Below are positions 1 through 11,133 of a stretch of 64,000 nt of DNA, piece by piece (position 1 is the stretch's first letter; each line of letters opens with the position of its first letter). Both the position numbers and the translations under genes were made by a program. This stretch comes from Astrocystis sublimbata (taxonomy: Eukaryota; Ascomycota; Sordariomycetes; Xylariales; Xylariaceae): contig JAJNNY010000041.1 in the NCBI GenBank assembly GCA_022453515.1, forward strand, positions 124,001 through 188,000. The letters are read 5' to 3'. The notes beneath the pieces are model-generated. The model did no database searches, was not told where the DNA came from, and worked only from the letters and a program-made list of their open reading frames with translations.

Positions 1-485
1 TTAAGTTCTACAAGAAAAGAAATTCAAAACAAATCACCCAACTGACCAAGATAGGCCTAGGCCTTCTCATGTCACTCATGTAACCCATGTGACCCCACCC
101 CATTTGTTTGTTCATCAATGAGCTCGACCAAGATGGCGTTGTTCGTTAATCCGTTAAGTGAACCATTTCCATAATTTCCATACTCCCCGTAGTGTTGGGC
201 CCATTTCCCAATTCCATTTGGTCCCTGCCTTGCCTTGCCTTGCCCCTTGCCTGCCAGCTTGCCAGCTGTACTCAAGCAATGGTATGTCCGGTCCCCAATC
301 TCGCTCAGTCTGTCTACCTCCTCCCCGAAAACTACCGTTTCGCCCAAATGTAAGAATCTATACCGTTATCGTGAGTTTCCCAGCTCTCTAATCGGGTCTC
401 GAAGCCCATTTGGCCGGATCCCATTGTTTCGCAATCGTCTATTCGTATTGATTTTGCACCACTATGGCCCAGCGGCACCAATTAA
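1..485. other. 3' flank of the first gene, no gene seen
   Basis: Only short overlapping reading frames with no domain or splice-consistent continuation are present. A run of TGCCTTGCC-type repeats lies near 225-265. It is probably the 3' UTR and downstream flank of the minus-strand gene that ends at 486. Confidence 0.5.
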
Positions 486-2915
486 CTAGCTGAAAGACGC
501 CCTAGGCGGCCTCCGGCTCTCCTCCCTGGCACCCCGACGTTCGTCGAGGCTAGGCCTATCGAGATAGGGTCTACCGCGATTCATTAGGCTGCTTCCCCTG
601 TTCGGGTCGTTGCTGCGCGGCATCGTGCTGTCTCTGAGAGGGTTGCTGCGCGTCCGCAGGGACATGGCGCTCGTGCTCTCCCTCACCGGCACCGGGTTGT
701 TGCGAGTCCGAAGGGATAAGGCGCTCGTGGCCCTGACCGGGTAGTTGCGCGGCTTCATCGTCGACGTGGTGGTGCTCGCCCTCATCAGATCAGGGCGGAT
801 TCTGGGGAAGCCGGCAAAGGTCCCCTGGCCATTCTTGGGCTTGCCAGAGGGTGTCCTGCAGAGCTTGCCGATGTCCGTTTCATACCCTGTGGACATGTGG
901 GGGTTCGGCCGCTTACTACTGCTGTTGATCACGGACGGCGACCTCGCCACAGAAGTGCTAGGCGTCGACTGGCCTGGTCCGTAGGCTGGGCGCGGTGTTT
1001 GCAGGCTCGGCCTGTCGGAATACGTGGGTGAGTCTGTGTCCGTGGTATTGGGCGTCGACTGGCTTTGCGCGTAAGGGGGCCGCGGCTTGCGCACGCTCGG
1101 CCTGCTGGAAACACCTGGTGACGTTACGTTTGGGGTGTTGGGCATTGATGAGGTATTGGACTCAAGGTCACTGCTGTCGCGGAATTTGAACCGGTCTGGA
1201 CTCGCCGTTAGACGCGCTGAGGGGCGCCTACTGAGTGTCTCCGTAACGGATGAGGAGCGTGTCAACGGAGGGCTGACGCGTTGCTCTCCGTAACGTGGCT
1301 CGTCGTCTTCATAAGGCTGCTCCGTTGGGCGCCTACCAAATGTTTGCCCAAACGCCCCCGTGACAGAGGCGCTTCGTCTTAAGGGAGAGCTTGTACGTCG
1401 CTCTTCGTCCCGGGACTCATCATAGACGGGCGATTCATACCGTCGTTGTTCCCAGGGCGGCTGCTTACTTTTTGGTGGTTCAGCGATGACGGCTTCATTT
1501 TGCATTGAAGTCTGCGTACTAGGGAGAATTTCCGTGGATTCAGTCGTCGGTCTCAAAGACTGATATGGGATAGTTATCATAGGCACGGGAGGTGTAGGTT
1601 CTGGTGTCGTCTGTAAGTTGTCCCTGGATGCCGTAGCCTGGTTCTTTTCAGCGCTGTTTACTCGGATGAGGCGTACAGTGGTTGCGCTACCGACTACGTC
1701 GTCCTTTTGTAGCCGGAAAGGTGCTGGTTGCGCTAGCTTTGTATTGCCTGCTTCTTGATCCGAGAGTGTGCTGTCATCAAGGTTGGTATAACCACTCAGA
1801 GTGGTGCCAAAATTGTCTCGCGTGTCGCGTTGTTCCCTCATGGATTGCAGCAGGGGGCTCAAGCTCGGTAGCTTGAAATCGTCCACTGTTGCTCTGCCGA
1901 AGCGCGGGAAACGCGGACTTGGAATACCTCGGAGAGTACCCCGAACAGCAACAGGCCGGTCGTAGGAGCTCTCACTGTTTTCCGGTGCCTTTTCTCCGTC
2001 TTCCCCCTGGTCGCTACGGGCTGCCTTCTTCTTGTATCTACACCTAACTATCAAGCAGGTAAAGACTGTGCTCAACACCGCAGTTCCAACAACCGATGCT
2101 GCGATGATAATCGCAAAATTAGTTGTTGATAATATGAAACTTGGCGTGTCTGGTTCCACTGGCGACTCTGGGTTGTCCTATGGAGAGTCGGTCAGCATGC
2201 CGCCTATTAGACTGAGCAGGAAATGACTTACTGTGATGATGCCTGCGGTCGCGCGAGCTGCCTGGATTTGACTTGCTGCAAATTGGCTAGCTGCAGACCG
2301 CGCAGAGCTGACAGCGTCGCTAGCACTGCTCTGGACACTCGATAGCCGAGAACTCATGCTAGATGACATCTGTGACATCTCACTTGATGCTGAAGATTCT
2401 GTCTGGGACAACTGTCGGTTAGCTTGGTCGGCCTCTTGGTTCGCCGATTGTATGGCTTGATCCGCAGACTGTCGAGCTTGATCTGCAGATTGGCGAATAG
2501 ACTGAGCAGACTGGGCTAATGAACTCGATACCGAAGAAGCACTCGAAGAGACGGAGGAGATAGCTTCCGTAGCCGATTGCGAAAGCGATTGTAGCTGGTC
2601 CGATAGTGCCTGGACCTGACCATCGTCTTGCCGCCTTTGCAGTGACGAACTCGGCGTTGCCGTAGGTATTCGCAAGGCCGGTGCCTCCCCTTCTGCCGTA
2701 GTATTTGTTGGGTCTATGATCCCGTCGTTGGAGCTTCCGGGCCCGGATATCTGCTCAATGACCTCATGAACCACCACTTCGACTCGCGGGCTCTGCCCGA
2801 GCACCGAAGTTGCTACCTCGTTCGATTCGGCATCGTAGTTATGAGTCAAAGCCTCTGTAGTGGCAGCCACTACCAGGAGGGAGTAACGCAGGAGCCAGCT
2901 CTGCCGCATCCTCAT
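486..2915 (-). CDS. single-pass membrane protein, Ser/Gln-rich ectodomain and long cytoplasmic tail
   Basis: Two exons, 2915-2232 and 2177-486, joined in phase 0 across a 54-nt intron (donor GTAAGT, acceptor CCATAG), give about 791 residues. Residues 1-22 look like a signal peptide (MRMRQSWLLRYSLLVVAATT). Residues 95-220 are very rich in Ser, Gln and Ala, with short repeats around QSADQAR suggesting an extended, possibly O-glycosylated or coiled ectodomain. A hydrophobic segment near 241-265 followed by RCRYKKK is a classic stop-transfer anchor. The remaining 520 or so residues are polar, Ser/Pro/Thr/Arg-rich and probably disordered; this would be the cytoplasmic side. The architecture resembles fungal cell-surface sensors (Wsc/Mid2 style), but I see no WSC cysteine module, so a sensor role is inference only. 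No enzyme motif is visible. Confidence 0.8.
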
Positions 2916-5602
2916 AAATCCATAGCCCGAGTTGGTGGGTGCTTACAGTCGTTTGCCAGATCCTCTGGGAAGGAGGAAGAAACGGCGAGATAGATCAGAC
3001 CAGGACGACATGGGGAGCGATGTCTATAGTCAACATGCCAGGGGACAGCATGGACAGGATGTTGATCTCCATTGCGTCCCACTTTGTTCACTTATACAGC
3101 GAGTACTCGTACATCAGCAACAGCTGGGGCAGAAGATCAAGCATTCACGTTTGACAAGCGGTTGAGCGCGTGTCTGAGGCCCAGAACGTTTGAAACCCTA
3201 AACTTGGGACGAGTCCGACCAAAAGCTTGGTAGCCAGCAATCCAGGGTGCTGGGGTGCTGCTAGGGCATGCAGCCGCAAGGCAGCCTGCCTGGCTCGCCT
3301 GGCTCGCCTGGTTGTCAGTTTTTGCTCGGTTCACCATTTCGTTTTCTTTTGACCAGGTAACTCCTGGGCGGGAGTTGTATGATCTACGACCGGAAACATT
3401 GGAGGGAAATGCAGCAAGGACCCGGAATCGAAAGCCGATGTGAGCCAAGAAAGTGGGGGGGAGCAGCCTCATTGGAACTGCCTAGGTACCTTATCGAATC
3501 CGAGAGTACCCGCCCGTGTTCTGCAGACACTTCGCGATTCTATTCATTATTTTTATCAGGTGTGATAGCAGCGGGGAAACGCGGATCTGCTCCGTGATCT
3601 ATGATGGTGTAAGACCATTGTTTTTGGAGGCAATACGGTCAGCTCATATAGCGAGAGGTTCTGTTTCTGGATCTCCTGATCAGCCCGACAATAATACCTT
3701 TATGGAGCGGTCCTCACTTTAGGCGGAATTCATTGATCAACGGCGTTTCCTCGAAGGCAAACAAACATAGATGTTGACACTGGGAAACACAGACTATTTC
3801 GGAGGCAGGGCCACGATGACAAGGTTAAGCGACGGCTTCTGGCTGCTTTGGCTGGCTTTGGCACCGTCACAGTCGCGGTAGTTGGGATTACCAAGGATGC
3901 AAATAACCAGCAGCGAGATCTGGCATGACTTGAGACGTGCTCAGAGCCACAGCACAGCGACGGTGGTCACAATCGCAAAAGTGACGCGGTTGTCTTGGCC
4001 GGGCAGGCCTGCTGAAACAGTTTCCAATGTCGTCGGAGCACGGATACCCAGACCCCGGCGACAGCACACACAGCGCAAGCAGGCAGGCGAGGCAGGGCAG
4101 GTAAGCGACCCACGTGACCGGTCGAAGTGATTGGGGTTAATGGGTGACGAGTTGCCAACTCGGAGGTTTCACGCCCTTCAGGTTGAGTCACATCCGGGAT
4201 ATTCGATCGAAGAAGACGGAGATGCAGATGCAGATGCAGATGCATGTGCAGATGCAAACGCACAAGCAAACGCACAAGCAAGAGTCGGTGAATTATCATT
4301 ATGTCACTCGAGATAAGCGAGCAAGTTCCGCACTGACGAACACGTTCAGAACACGCTGGCTCGCATTCTGAGGCAGGCAGGCAGCTAGCTAGCTGGGCCG
4401 GTCCTGGGCCATGAGAAGATGATGAGAGAGCGCTCCTAGGCACCGGGTTAGGAGAAAGGTCTGAAACCTGGGTCCTGGTTTGGGAACGTGGGACATGCCA
4501 GTTCATCCGTTAATAGCAGGGCTGCTGTTATAATGCTTCTAGGTCTTCTTCGTCTTCCACTTGCCAAGTCATCGTCCGAAGGGGACAGACTACTGCAGCT
4601 GTCTCTGTTCAGCCTACCAAGCCGCCAGCCATTGGTCGTGATTTAGCCTCACTTGCAGCCGGTGTCGATAGGGTGTTTCGAACATGGAAACGGTGGATGG
4701 TCTATTTGCAGGACCCTAGGGCCCAGGTGCGTAGGTAGGTAGTTGTCGGTTGCCCATGCAGACCTATCGTGAAAGCATGATGTGCTAGATAACCTGGGTC
4801 TAGGTAGGTATTTGCTTGTGGAGGCGGAGCAGGCAGAATGATCATGGACTGTGAAGAACCTTGGCAAATTGTTTCGAAGTCCATACGAGACCACCTATGT
4901 AGACCCCTAGTACCACCTAACCGAGGCATGTCAGGGAGATAGGTAAAATCTGAGAACGTTCATATCATATATGGATCTGAGTCAGTACTGTGTACTTAGG
5001 GTATATGTAATCTTGGCTGGCTGCTGGGCCTGCCTGCCTGCTGCAAGTTGAGCTGAGAAACGTGAAGGAAGCCCAAGTTGATTGAGCATTAAGCTACCTG
5101 GTATCAATCTACGAGGTACCATACCACCTTAGGTGCATGTGGGTGGGTACTTGCCTACTCCGTACTCGATATCTACATACCTACATGTACCTAGCAGGTG
5201 GCAGGTGCCTGGATGCCTGGGCTAGCGCATGGGAGCTCGTGCACGTGCAACCTTCTTATCCACCTAAGTAATCCCCCGTCACCAACCCGTCAGGATTTCC
5301 GGCAGGGCTCGCCCAGTGACATCAACCACCTGCAACCAACGCGGTCAGCCAGCCAGCAAGGCGCACGCACAGCGTATCATCTACTTAGGTATAGTACCTT
5401 AGGTTAGGTAGCTCGCAAGAACACGCCAGAAGAGCCTCAACCCATCGTCGCTCCCGGCTTCCGGCTTCCTGACCAGCGCATCATCACCACCCAACTCGCC
5501 AACCAACACACGCCGGGCCCCATCCCCCCATCCCCCATGGGCGGTCACTGATCCTGCTTCCGCCCATTGCCCAGCCTCCGCTCCAATGAGACCGACGACC
5601 CG
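2916..5602. other. intergenic region between divergent genes
   Basis: No supported gene. It separates the minus-strand membrane-protein gene from plus-strand LSM1, so it should contain both promoters. It holds low-complexity DNA: GCAGAT-type repeats at 4221-4257, a doubled AAACGCACAAGC at about 4255-4280, and several TAGGTAGGT elements (for example near 4730-4740 and 4800-4810). Reading frames here are short and repeat-derived. Confidence 0.5.
4221..4280. repeat. GATGCA hexamer repeat followed by a 12-bp duplication
   Basis: Four or so copies of a GCAGAT hexamer run from 4221 to 4257, followed by two copies of AAACGCACAAGC. Simple sequence in an intergenic region; no coding role is supported. 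Confidence 0.8.
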
Positions 5603-6328
5603 ATGGAGCACCTCAACATCCACGACCCGCCGCAGCCAGGCGGTCCTCCCCCGGGCGCCATGATGAACCCCTCCTCCTCCTCCGGCCCTCCCCCGCCGCC
5701 CCAGGCGCAGCAGCTGCCCCCCCAGATGTTCACCACCGCCGCCCAGCTGCTGGACCTGACCGACAGTAAGACCTAACCAGCTGCCGAACAGCGGCGCTGC
5801 TGCCGTGTTGTGAAGAGTGACCGTGGTTGACCGTGTGCTGTCGCGATAGAGAAGCTCCTGCTCGTCCTCCGCGATGGCCGGAAGTTGATAGGCATCCTCC
5901 GCAGCTGGGACCAGTTCGGTACGTCATTCATTCATTCATTCGTCGCCCTCTGCCATGACTCGTCAGCAATATGCACTGGCCTCGACACTGACGCTTTCTG
6001 AAACTCAGCCAACTTGGTCCTCCAGTCCACTACCGAGCGCGTCTTCGCCACCACCTCCACCCCCGAAGACCCGCGCCCCCGAGGCTTATTCGCCAACAAG
6101 CCCCACGGCATCTTTCTCGTCCGAGGTGAGAATGTACTGCTGCTGGGCGAGATCGATCTCGATAAGGACGACGACCCCCCAGCTGGCTACGAAGAAGCCG
6201 CATGGGCCGTGGTTGAGAAACTCGCCAACGAGCAGAAGGCCAAGGAGAAGGCCAAGGAGACCAAGCGGTTGAAGAAGCTGGCAACCTTGGGCTTCGAAGG
6301 CGAAAATATGGGAGAGATACTGCTCTGA
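5603..6328 (+). CDS. LSM1: U6 snRNA-associated Sm-like protein LSm1
   Basis: LSm1 is a subunit of the cytoplasmic Lsm1-7 ring that, with Pat1, binds oligoadenylated mRNA 3' ends and promotes decapping and 5'-3' decay. Three exons: 5603-5765, 5850-5918 and 6009-6328 (introns GTAAGA...GATAG and GTACGT...CTCAG) encode 183 residues. After a Pro/Gln-rich N-terminal extension, the Sm fold follows: Sm1 around KKLLLVLRDGRKLIGILRSW and DQFANLVLQSTTERV, then Sm2 in HGIFLVRGENVLLLGEIDL, typical of LSm1. The Lys/Glu-rich C-terminal helix (ANEQKAKEKAKETKRLKK) matches the LSm1 extension that lies across the ring. The start is the first ATG in frame with the splice-joined protein. Intron 2 carries a CATT repeat just after its donor. 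Confidence 0.95.
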
Positions 6329-7053
6329 AAGCCCTGCATACAAAAAGGCTACATGCATCATACCAGATTCGACACGTCGTCGGGGGACGTCGATAGATGT
6401 GCCATTGCCCCTTCGGGAGGCAGTGGGGGACGGACTGTGGCGGACCACCACAGTGGCAGAATATTGTGAAATGCCACTCCGCCCACACAGATTCAATACT
6501 CGTTATTGGTCTACCAGCCTATCATGGGCGCGTATGTTCCATAGGAACAGCCTCGGAGGCCCCTGCCATCGAGACCATGCTTCGCGCCGATGCGAAAACC
6601 CCAAGCCAGGCAAGAGCTAAACTCAGAAACAAATCAACTTGCTTCGTGCTTCATTCGATTTTCATGCTTGTTATGAATTAAATAATCTGCCTTGAAAGCT
6701 GCCCTGTATGTAGTACAAAAATACACTACTGTGGTACCACACTTTGTAATGCCAACACAAGTACCTAGGTAGGTAGGTGGTCCACATATTATACTCCGAT
6801 CATGACGATACGATTGAGTCCTTGACCCCAACGCAAATGATACTGTTTGAAGAAGGCAGAGTGGGATGAAGTGCTATCTTCAATCGGTCAGTGGATATTC
6901 TCCGAAACGGGGTTTGCCCTGCTTCTCTTCCTTGACTTGAAATATGTCTTCGGTCATGAAGCTGCATTTGGCGTTTCATCCCGCACCACCAAGACTGTTG
7001 TGGCAGGACAGCCCAGGTATCAACCCCATCGACACTCGACTATATGACACCCG
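6329..7053. other. LSM1 3' flank, no gene seen
   Basis: No supported coding sequence. A CCTAGGTAGGTAGG element is at about 6763-6780. The stretch separates LSM1 from the interrupted minus-strand ORF. Confidence 0.45.
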
Positions 7054-7443
7054 TCAAATGAGCCACATCCCGGGTGGAACGGGTCTAGATCCTCGAGCCG
7101 CTCTCGGATCGTAGTCGTCACCATACCCAGCATGAACTATAGGTGTCTCGGAAGTATAGACAAGACACCTTCCCAAATCCGCGACTGACTCGTGAACAAG
7201 CATCGGTATGCCCGCAGCCGCCAAAGCTGGCAGAATCTGCAACGTTTATAATATCATTGCTCGCGAAATTCCCACTTCATCATGTTTCAACCTCTCATGA
7301 AGCTCGCTCGGCCATGTGCCACTAGGATTGCAAATGTAGCCGCATTCAGACCCCGAAAACTGGAAAAGGCTGACAGGGTATAGTATCCAGATAACATGAT
7401 ATACTTTGTCGATAAGCAATGCTGTCAAGAAAATGTCGCACAC
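7054..7443 (-). pseudogene. ORF interrupted by one in-frame stop; possible gene relic
   Basis: On the minus strand one reading frame of about 130 codons runs from 7443 to 7054, broken only by TAA at 7245-7243. Both sides have protein-like composition with low bias (segments such as FSGSECGYICNPSGTWPSEL upstream and ILPALAAAGIPMLVHESVAD downstream). I do not recognise the family. The stop could be a nonsense mutation in a decayed gene. It could instead lie in a small intron, since TTGCAG follows it, but no good donor is close enough. Neighbours are LSM1 and the SRR1-like gene. Confidence 0.3.
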
Positions 7444-7936
7444 AGGAAACTGAGTCGCAAGTCTAATTTATAAGTGTCAGTGTGCTTGCTCTATGCCTTT
7501 GGACAGACAAGGTGAATCTTGCGGTCGGCTTACTACAGCACGCCTGAACTCTGGTGCAGGTCAAATAGCTGTTTCGCCCCAGGTAACGGAATCAAACTGT
7601 GAATGAATGAGGACGTTGAATGCCACAATGTTTTAACTTTGGTCAAGACGTCGGGCCGGTCTCCTCGGTCTCCTCCCTGACCGTAAAGGCCTCCGCGTCT
7701 AGTTCCACGCAGGGGTGTTCTGATTGTAAGGCGCAGCACACAAAGAAAGTGTCATGGTCCTTGTCAGTCATGATCAAATCAACCTATGGGAATGTTACTA
7801 TTCAAAGCCAACTTCATGGAGCTTTGCACTCACATTCTGCACTCAGCATCACAAGTGTATTCACGGCCCTGGCTCCCCCCAACATCCTTGTCATGGCCGA
7901 TAAGCGAGTTCAGAACCATCCAGAATTCACAGCCTC

Positions 7937-9376
7937 ATGCCTACAAGAGCATCACCACCCCTAGGGGACATGTTCACGCCCGACGAGAAGAGGGTACTAC
8001 GTGGGCGAGATCAAAGACGAACACGGGATAAAGATCGTCTCATAGTGAGACTTGCTGATGCCTTCACTTTCCGCCGTGCGCCAAGAAGAAGATGGCAACC
8101 CCCTTTCAACTGCTTTGAGAAAGCCGCTCTGCCCGAGGTCACTGATCTGTTCCACCATGAACTACCGGCCCTGAGCCACTCCGATTTCACCAAGGCGAAT
8201 GAGTACAGCCAAACCGCTTTCCTACAGCTTATTGTTACTTGAATCGGTTCTTTGTTGCTGATATTGAACAGAGTGATGGACCGTGCGAGAAGCCGGATAT
8301 CTCAAGACACCGCTCCTGCCTATTCGGGTCTCACAGCGGATGAGTTAGTTGAGATTCTTCAAACATCGCAAGATGTGTGGACAAAGGATGGCAGAGACCG
8401 GTGCCTCACGGCCATTATCAATAGCATTCCAAACTATGCTGAGATCAACAAGTTTGTTTGCATCGGTCTTTCCGAGATAGCTGTGAGGCTCGACCCCAGA
8501 ACTGAGAAAGTGACGGTTCTGTCTCGGTGTCTTGCACAGCACCTTGCTGTTATGACGAGTGAGTAGCTTTTAAGTTTGTCTCAACCCTTCCAGCTTTACA
8601 AGATATCGAATTAGATCAGTTACTCTCCCTGACAAGAGATCTCAACTCAAGAACTCCCAGTTGGTTCGAGAGCAACCTGTTTTGTACTGCCGATCCGTTG
8701 GTTAATTATGAGTTGCTCAGTGGTTCGCTATTTAAGGGGCCTCGTGTCACACAAGATCGACCTTTTCGCTGCCGACTGGAGCTACGACACACCACACCAG
8801 CAAGCTCTAGATTCACTCGGGTTCAAGGTACTCAATGCGTGTTACGGGAGTCAGGAGCACTTTACGGCCATAGACGACAACACAATGTTGATTTCGTTTT
8901 CCATAGCGGACTTCGAATCTATCCTCCCTATTGTGAGCGAGTATGCTCGTCCCGTGGCCATCATCTACGATGCATACGACTATCTCATCAACAAAAGCCA
9001 CAGCCGACCGCCTCCCAGTCCGATATGGAGTCGGGTGAGATATAATGATTCATGGGTTACGATTCCTGGCCCTCCCTTGGTGCGCCGAAGAGCGACCATG
9101 ATACCAGGCATAGGGGGCTTGGCTACACAGATGCCTCCTTGCCTTCCTTTTTACACGGAGTCGACTGGCCAGATGCTAGATGAGTATGACGTTACGATGG
9201 ACTTGTACAAGTTCGACGTAAAGGGGCTCGCGAACCGGTTCGAGCTTCACCCCGATATAGACCATAGACCGAGCTCAGGAGACAAGGAAAAGCAGAAACA
9301 CTTCGTCAGCAAGAACAGCCGCCTCTTCGTTCGGAAGACCGAAGAAAATATGAACAAGAATTCTAGACCTGGATGA
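7937..9376 (+). CDS. SRR1-like domain protein
   Basis: SRR1-domain proteins are named after Arabidopsis SENSITIVITY TO RED LIGHT REDUCED 1; their biochemical role in fungi is not established. I propose three exons: 7937 (or ATG 7970)-8202, 8272-8558 and 8721-9376. The introns are GTACAG...GAACAG (69 nt, branch CTGAT) and GTGAGT...CTCAG (162 nt). Frames match at both joins, giving 391-402 residues. SRR1 hallmarks are the INKFVCIGLSEIA strand, QHLAVMT, then KIDLFAADWSYDTPHQQAL, a GSQEHFTAIDDNTMLISF block and YARPVAIIYDAYDY. A C-terminal tail of about 130 residues is charged. The first exon is the weak part: it is Arg-rich in the chosen frame, while other frames carry more natural-looking peptide, so the 5' end may be mis-modelled or frame-damaged. 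Confidence 0.6.
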
Positions 9377-9742
9377 ATGATATCCATCTTTCAAAAATCC
9401 AATTCTGGCCCAAAACTAGTCCTGCCATCTAGTTGCACGGGCAGATTAGCCCCAAGAGCCTTCTACTTTCTTATTATCTTGATTTCATCAACAGCGTCTG
9501 TCTCGTCTCATCCCATCTCATACTCGAGTCCATAAGACTGAATGACATCAGCAAGGGACTTTTCCTATTATTCATCGGTTTTCTCCCCCTCTCTCTTTTC
9601 CTCTTAAAAGTCCCTCGCCTAGCAAAGCCGCTGATTCATTACGGGATGGGTATAATCGCTTAACGCCGGAAAATACGCATTGTGCAACAACAACAAAAAC
9701 CCAACAAGCAACATTATCATCAATCAATCAAACTTTTAGTGA

Positions 9743-11133
9743 TCATGACCTAGGATACGCCAAATCGACCGCTTCGACTGAGGAATTCCGACTACTGTCG
9801 TCTCGTCCACGGTGATGGTGATGCTGCAGATGCGCCGGCCCAGGCGTCAAGACGCCCGCATCTTTCGAGTCCCCTCCCGCCACCGTCACCAGCACATGCG
9901 TGTCCTCGGCGTCCCAGACATCCTCCACGTCTCCGCCATTGTGTCTCCGCGGCGTCGAGCTCGGCCACATCGTTCTTGGCGGATAGCCGCTCGGGGCGGA
10001 TGAATGATGTTTCGTCCGGGTGCGCACGAGGGATCCCAAGTACCTCGCGCAGGGGAAGTCGTGCAGTACTTTGGGGAGGGCCGGGATCCCAATGACGAGG
10101 TATCCAAAGGTCTGCTCCGCCATGGCCCAGAGGTTGATTTCTACCGAGTGGTAGAGGATGTCGCCGGTGGCGTAGGCGTTGGTCACGGCGATCACGCGGC
10201 CGATGGCGCTGCCGGTAGCACTACACGGTTCTCTTGTTAGCCATCACCATATCCATGCCCACGCAGATTCAACATCCTAACATATTTCCGGATTTCAGCA
10301 CCTCAAGGTATTGGGGGGCGGCACTTACAGCGCACCAACTAAAAACAGCACCGAAACCCCTATCTTCCTGGCCCTCGACAAGTTCAACTTCCAAATGACC
10401 CAATGCGGCGCGATCAGGATCGTAAGATCAGACACCACGTTGATGACGCCCGATGCGACATTGTACTTGGCGACGTCGATATTGCACCGTGACGTGCCCA
10501 CGTCCTGGGGCGGGCATTGGAAGGCCTCGATGAAGGTCCCGATGAAGTAGAAAACCGCATTGCCCCAGATCAGGGTCTGAAGGATCCAGAATAAGCCGTT
10601 GCGCGTGCCCGCTGGGACGAAGACGTAGAGCCAGTCCATCAATATGGCGATCTTGAGGAACACGATGTTTAGACCAAAGAATATACTGCCGATTTTAAAG
10701 TTCTAGAAGAAGTTGTCTTGTTAGTTTGGTCCGCGAGGGTGATACGTACATATACACAATACGTCATGTATGTACCATTTCATGCACATATACATAATTT
10801 GGAGTTTGAGAGTTGGGCTCATTTACGTACATAATTCGAGGCTTTGGCGAGCTCTGGGTTGAACTGCCACTGATGGACCCCTAATCCTGGATATATTGAC
10901 ACTTGCCACGCATTGTAGTGATGGACGATGTAGAATATCATCGATATAACCAGTAACAGATCCGCGAGACCCAGTCTGTGCATTATCTTTCTCGCAGTGA
11001 GGCGTGTTAACAGCGCGCCGAGGGCCAGAACACCGGTGATGATGACGATCGCTTTCGGGAGCGCATGGTTTCCGATATCCCCGGCAGGCTCAGGCTCGTG
11101 ATGATAGTCGATGGCCATTGCTCCGGATGGCAC
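9743..11133 (-). CDS. Pth11-type rhodopsin-fold integral membrane protein
   Basis: Member of the large fungal family of seven-helix proteins related to Magnaporthe PTH11, some of which act as surface or ligand sensors upstream of G-protein/cAMP signalling. Exons 11133-10831, 10702-10329 and 10220-9743 join in phase (donors GTACGT and GTAAGT, acceptors TTCTAG and GTGTAG) to give 384 residues. Visible helices include IVIITGVLALGALLTRLTAR, ADLLLVISMIFYIVHHY, IGSIFFGLNIVFLKIAILMD, NGLFWILQTLIWGNAVFYFI, VINVVSDLTILIAPHWVIWK, IGVSVLFLVGALATGSAIGR and LWAMAEQTFGYLVIGIPALP. Family landmarks are the FQCPPQ cysteine loop and the VVSDLTILIAPHWVIWKLNL segment. No CFEM domain precedes the first helix, so this is a non-CFEM member. 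The 100-residue tail is polar with a short His run. Its ligand is unknown. Confidence 0.85.

Noticed and set aside
3967..4506. 179-residue minus-strand frame with His/Leu repeats
   Set aside because: The repeats come from the GATGCA microsatellite at 4221-4257; the flanks have no protein-like pattern.
8594..8720. use of the TTCCAG acceptor at 8593 for the second intron of the SRR1-like gene
   Set aside because: It leads into a frame that loses the SRR1 motifs. The CTCAG acceptor at 8720 restores phase and gives QHLAVMT followed by KIDLFAADW.
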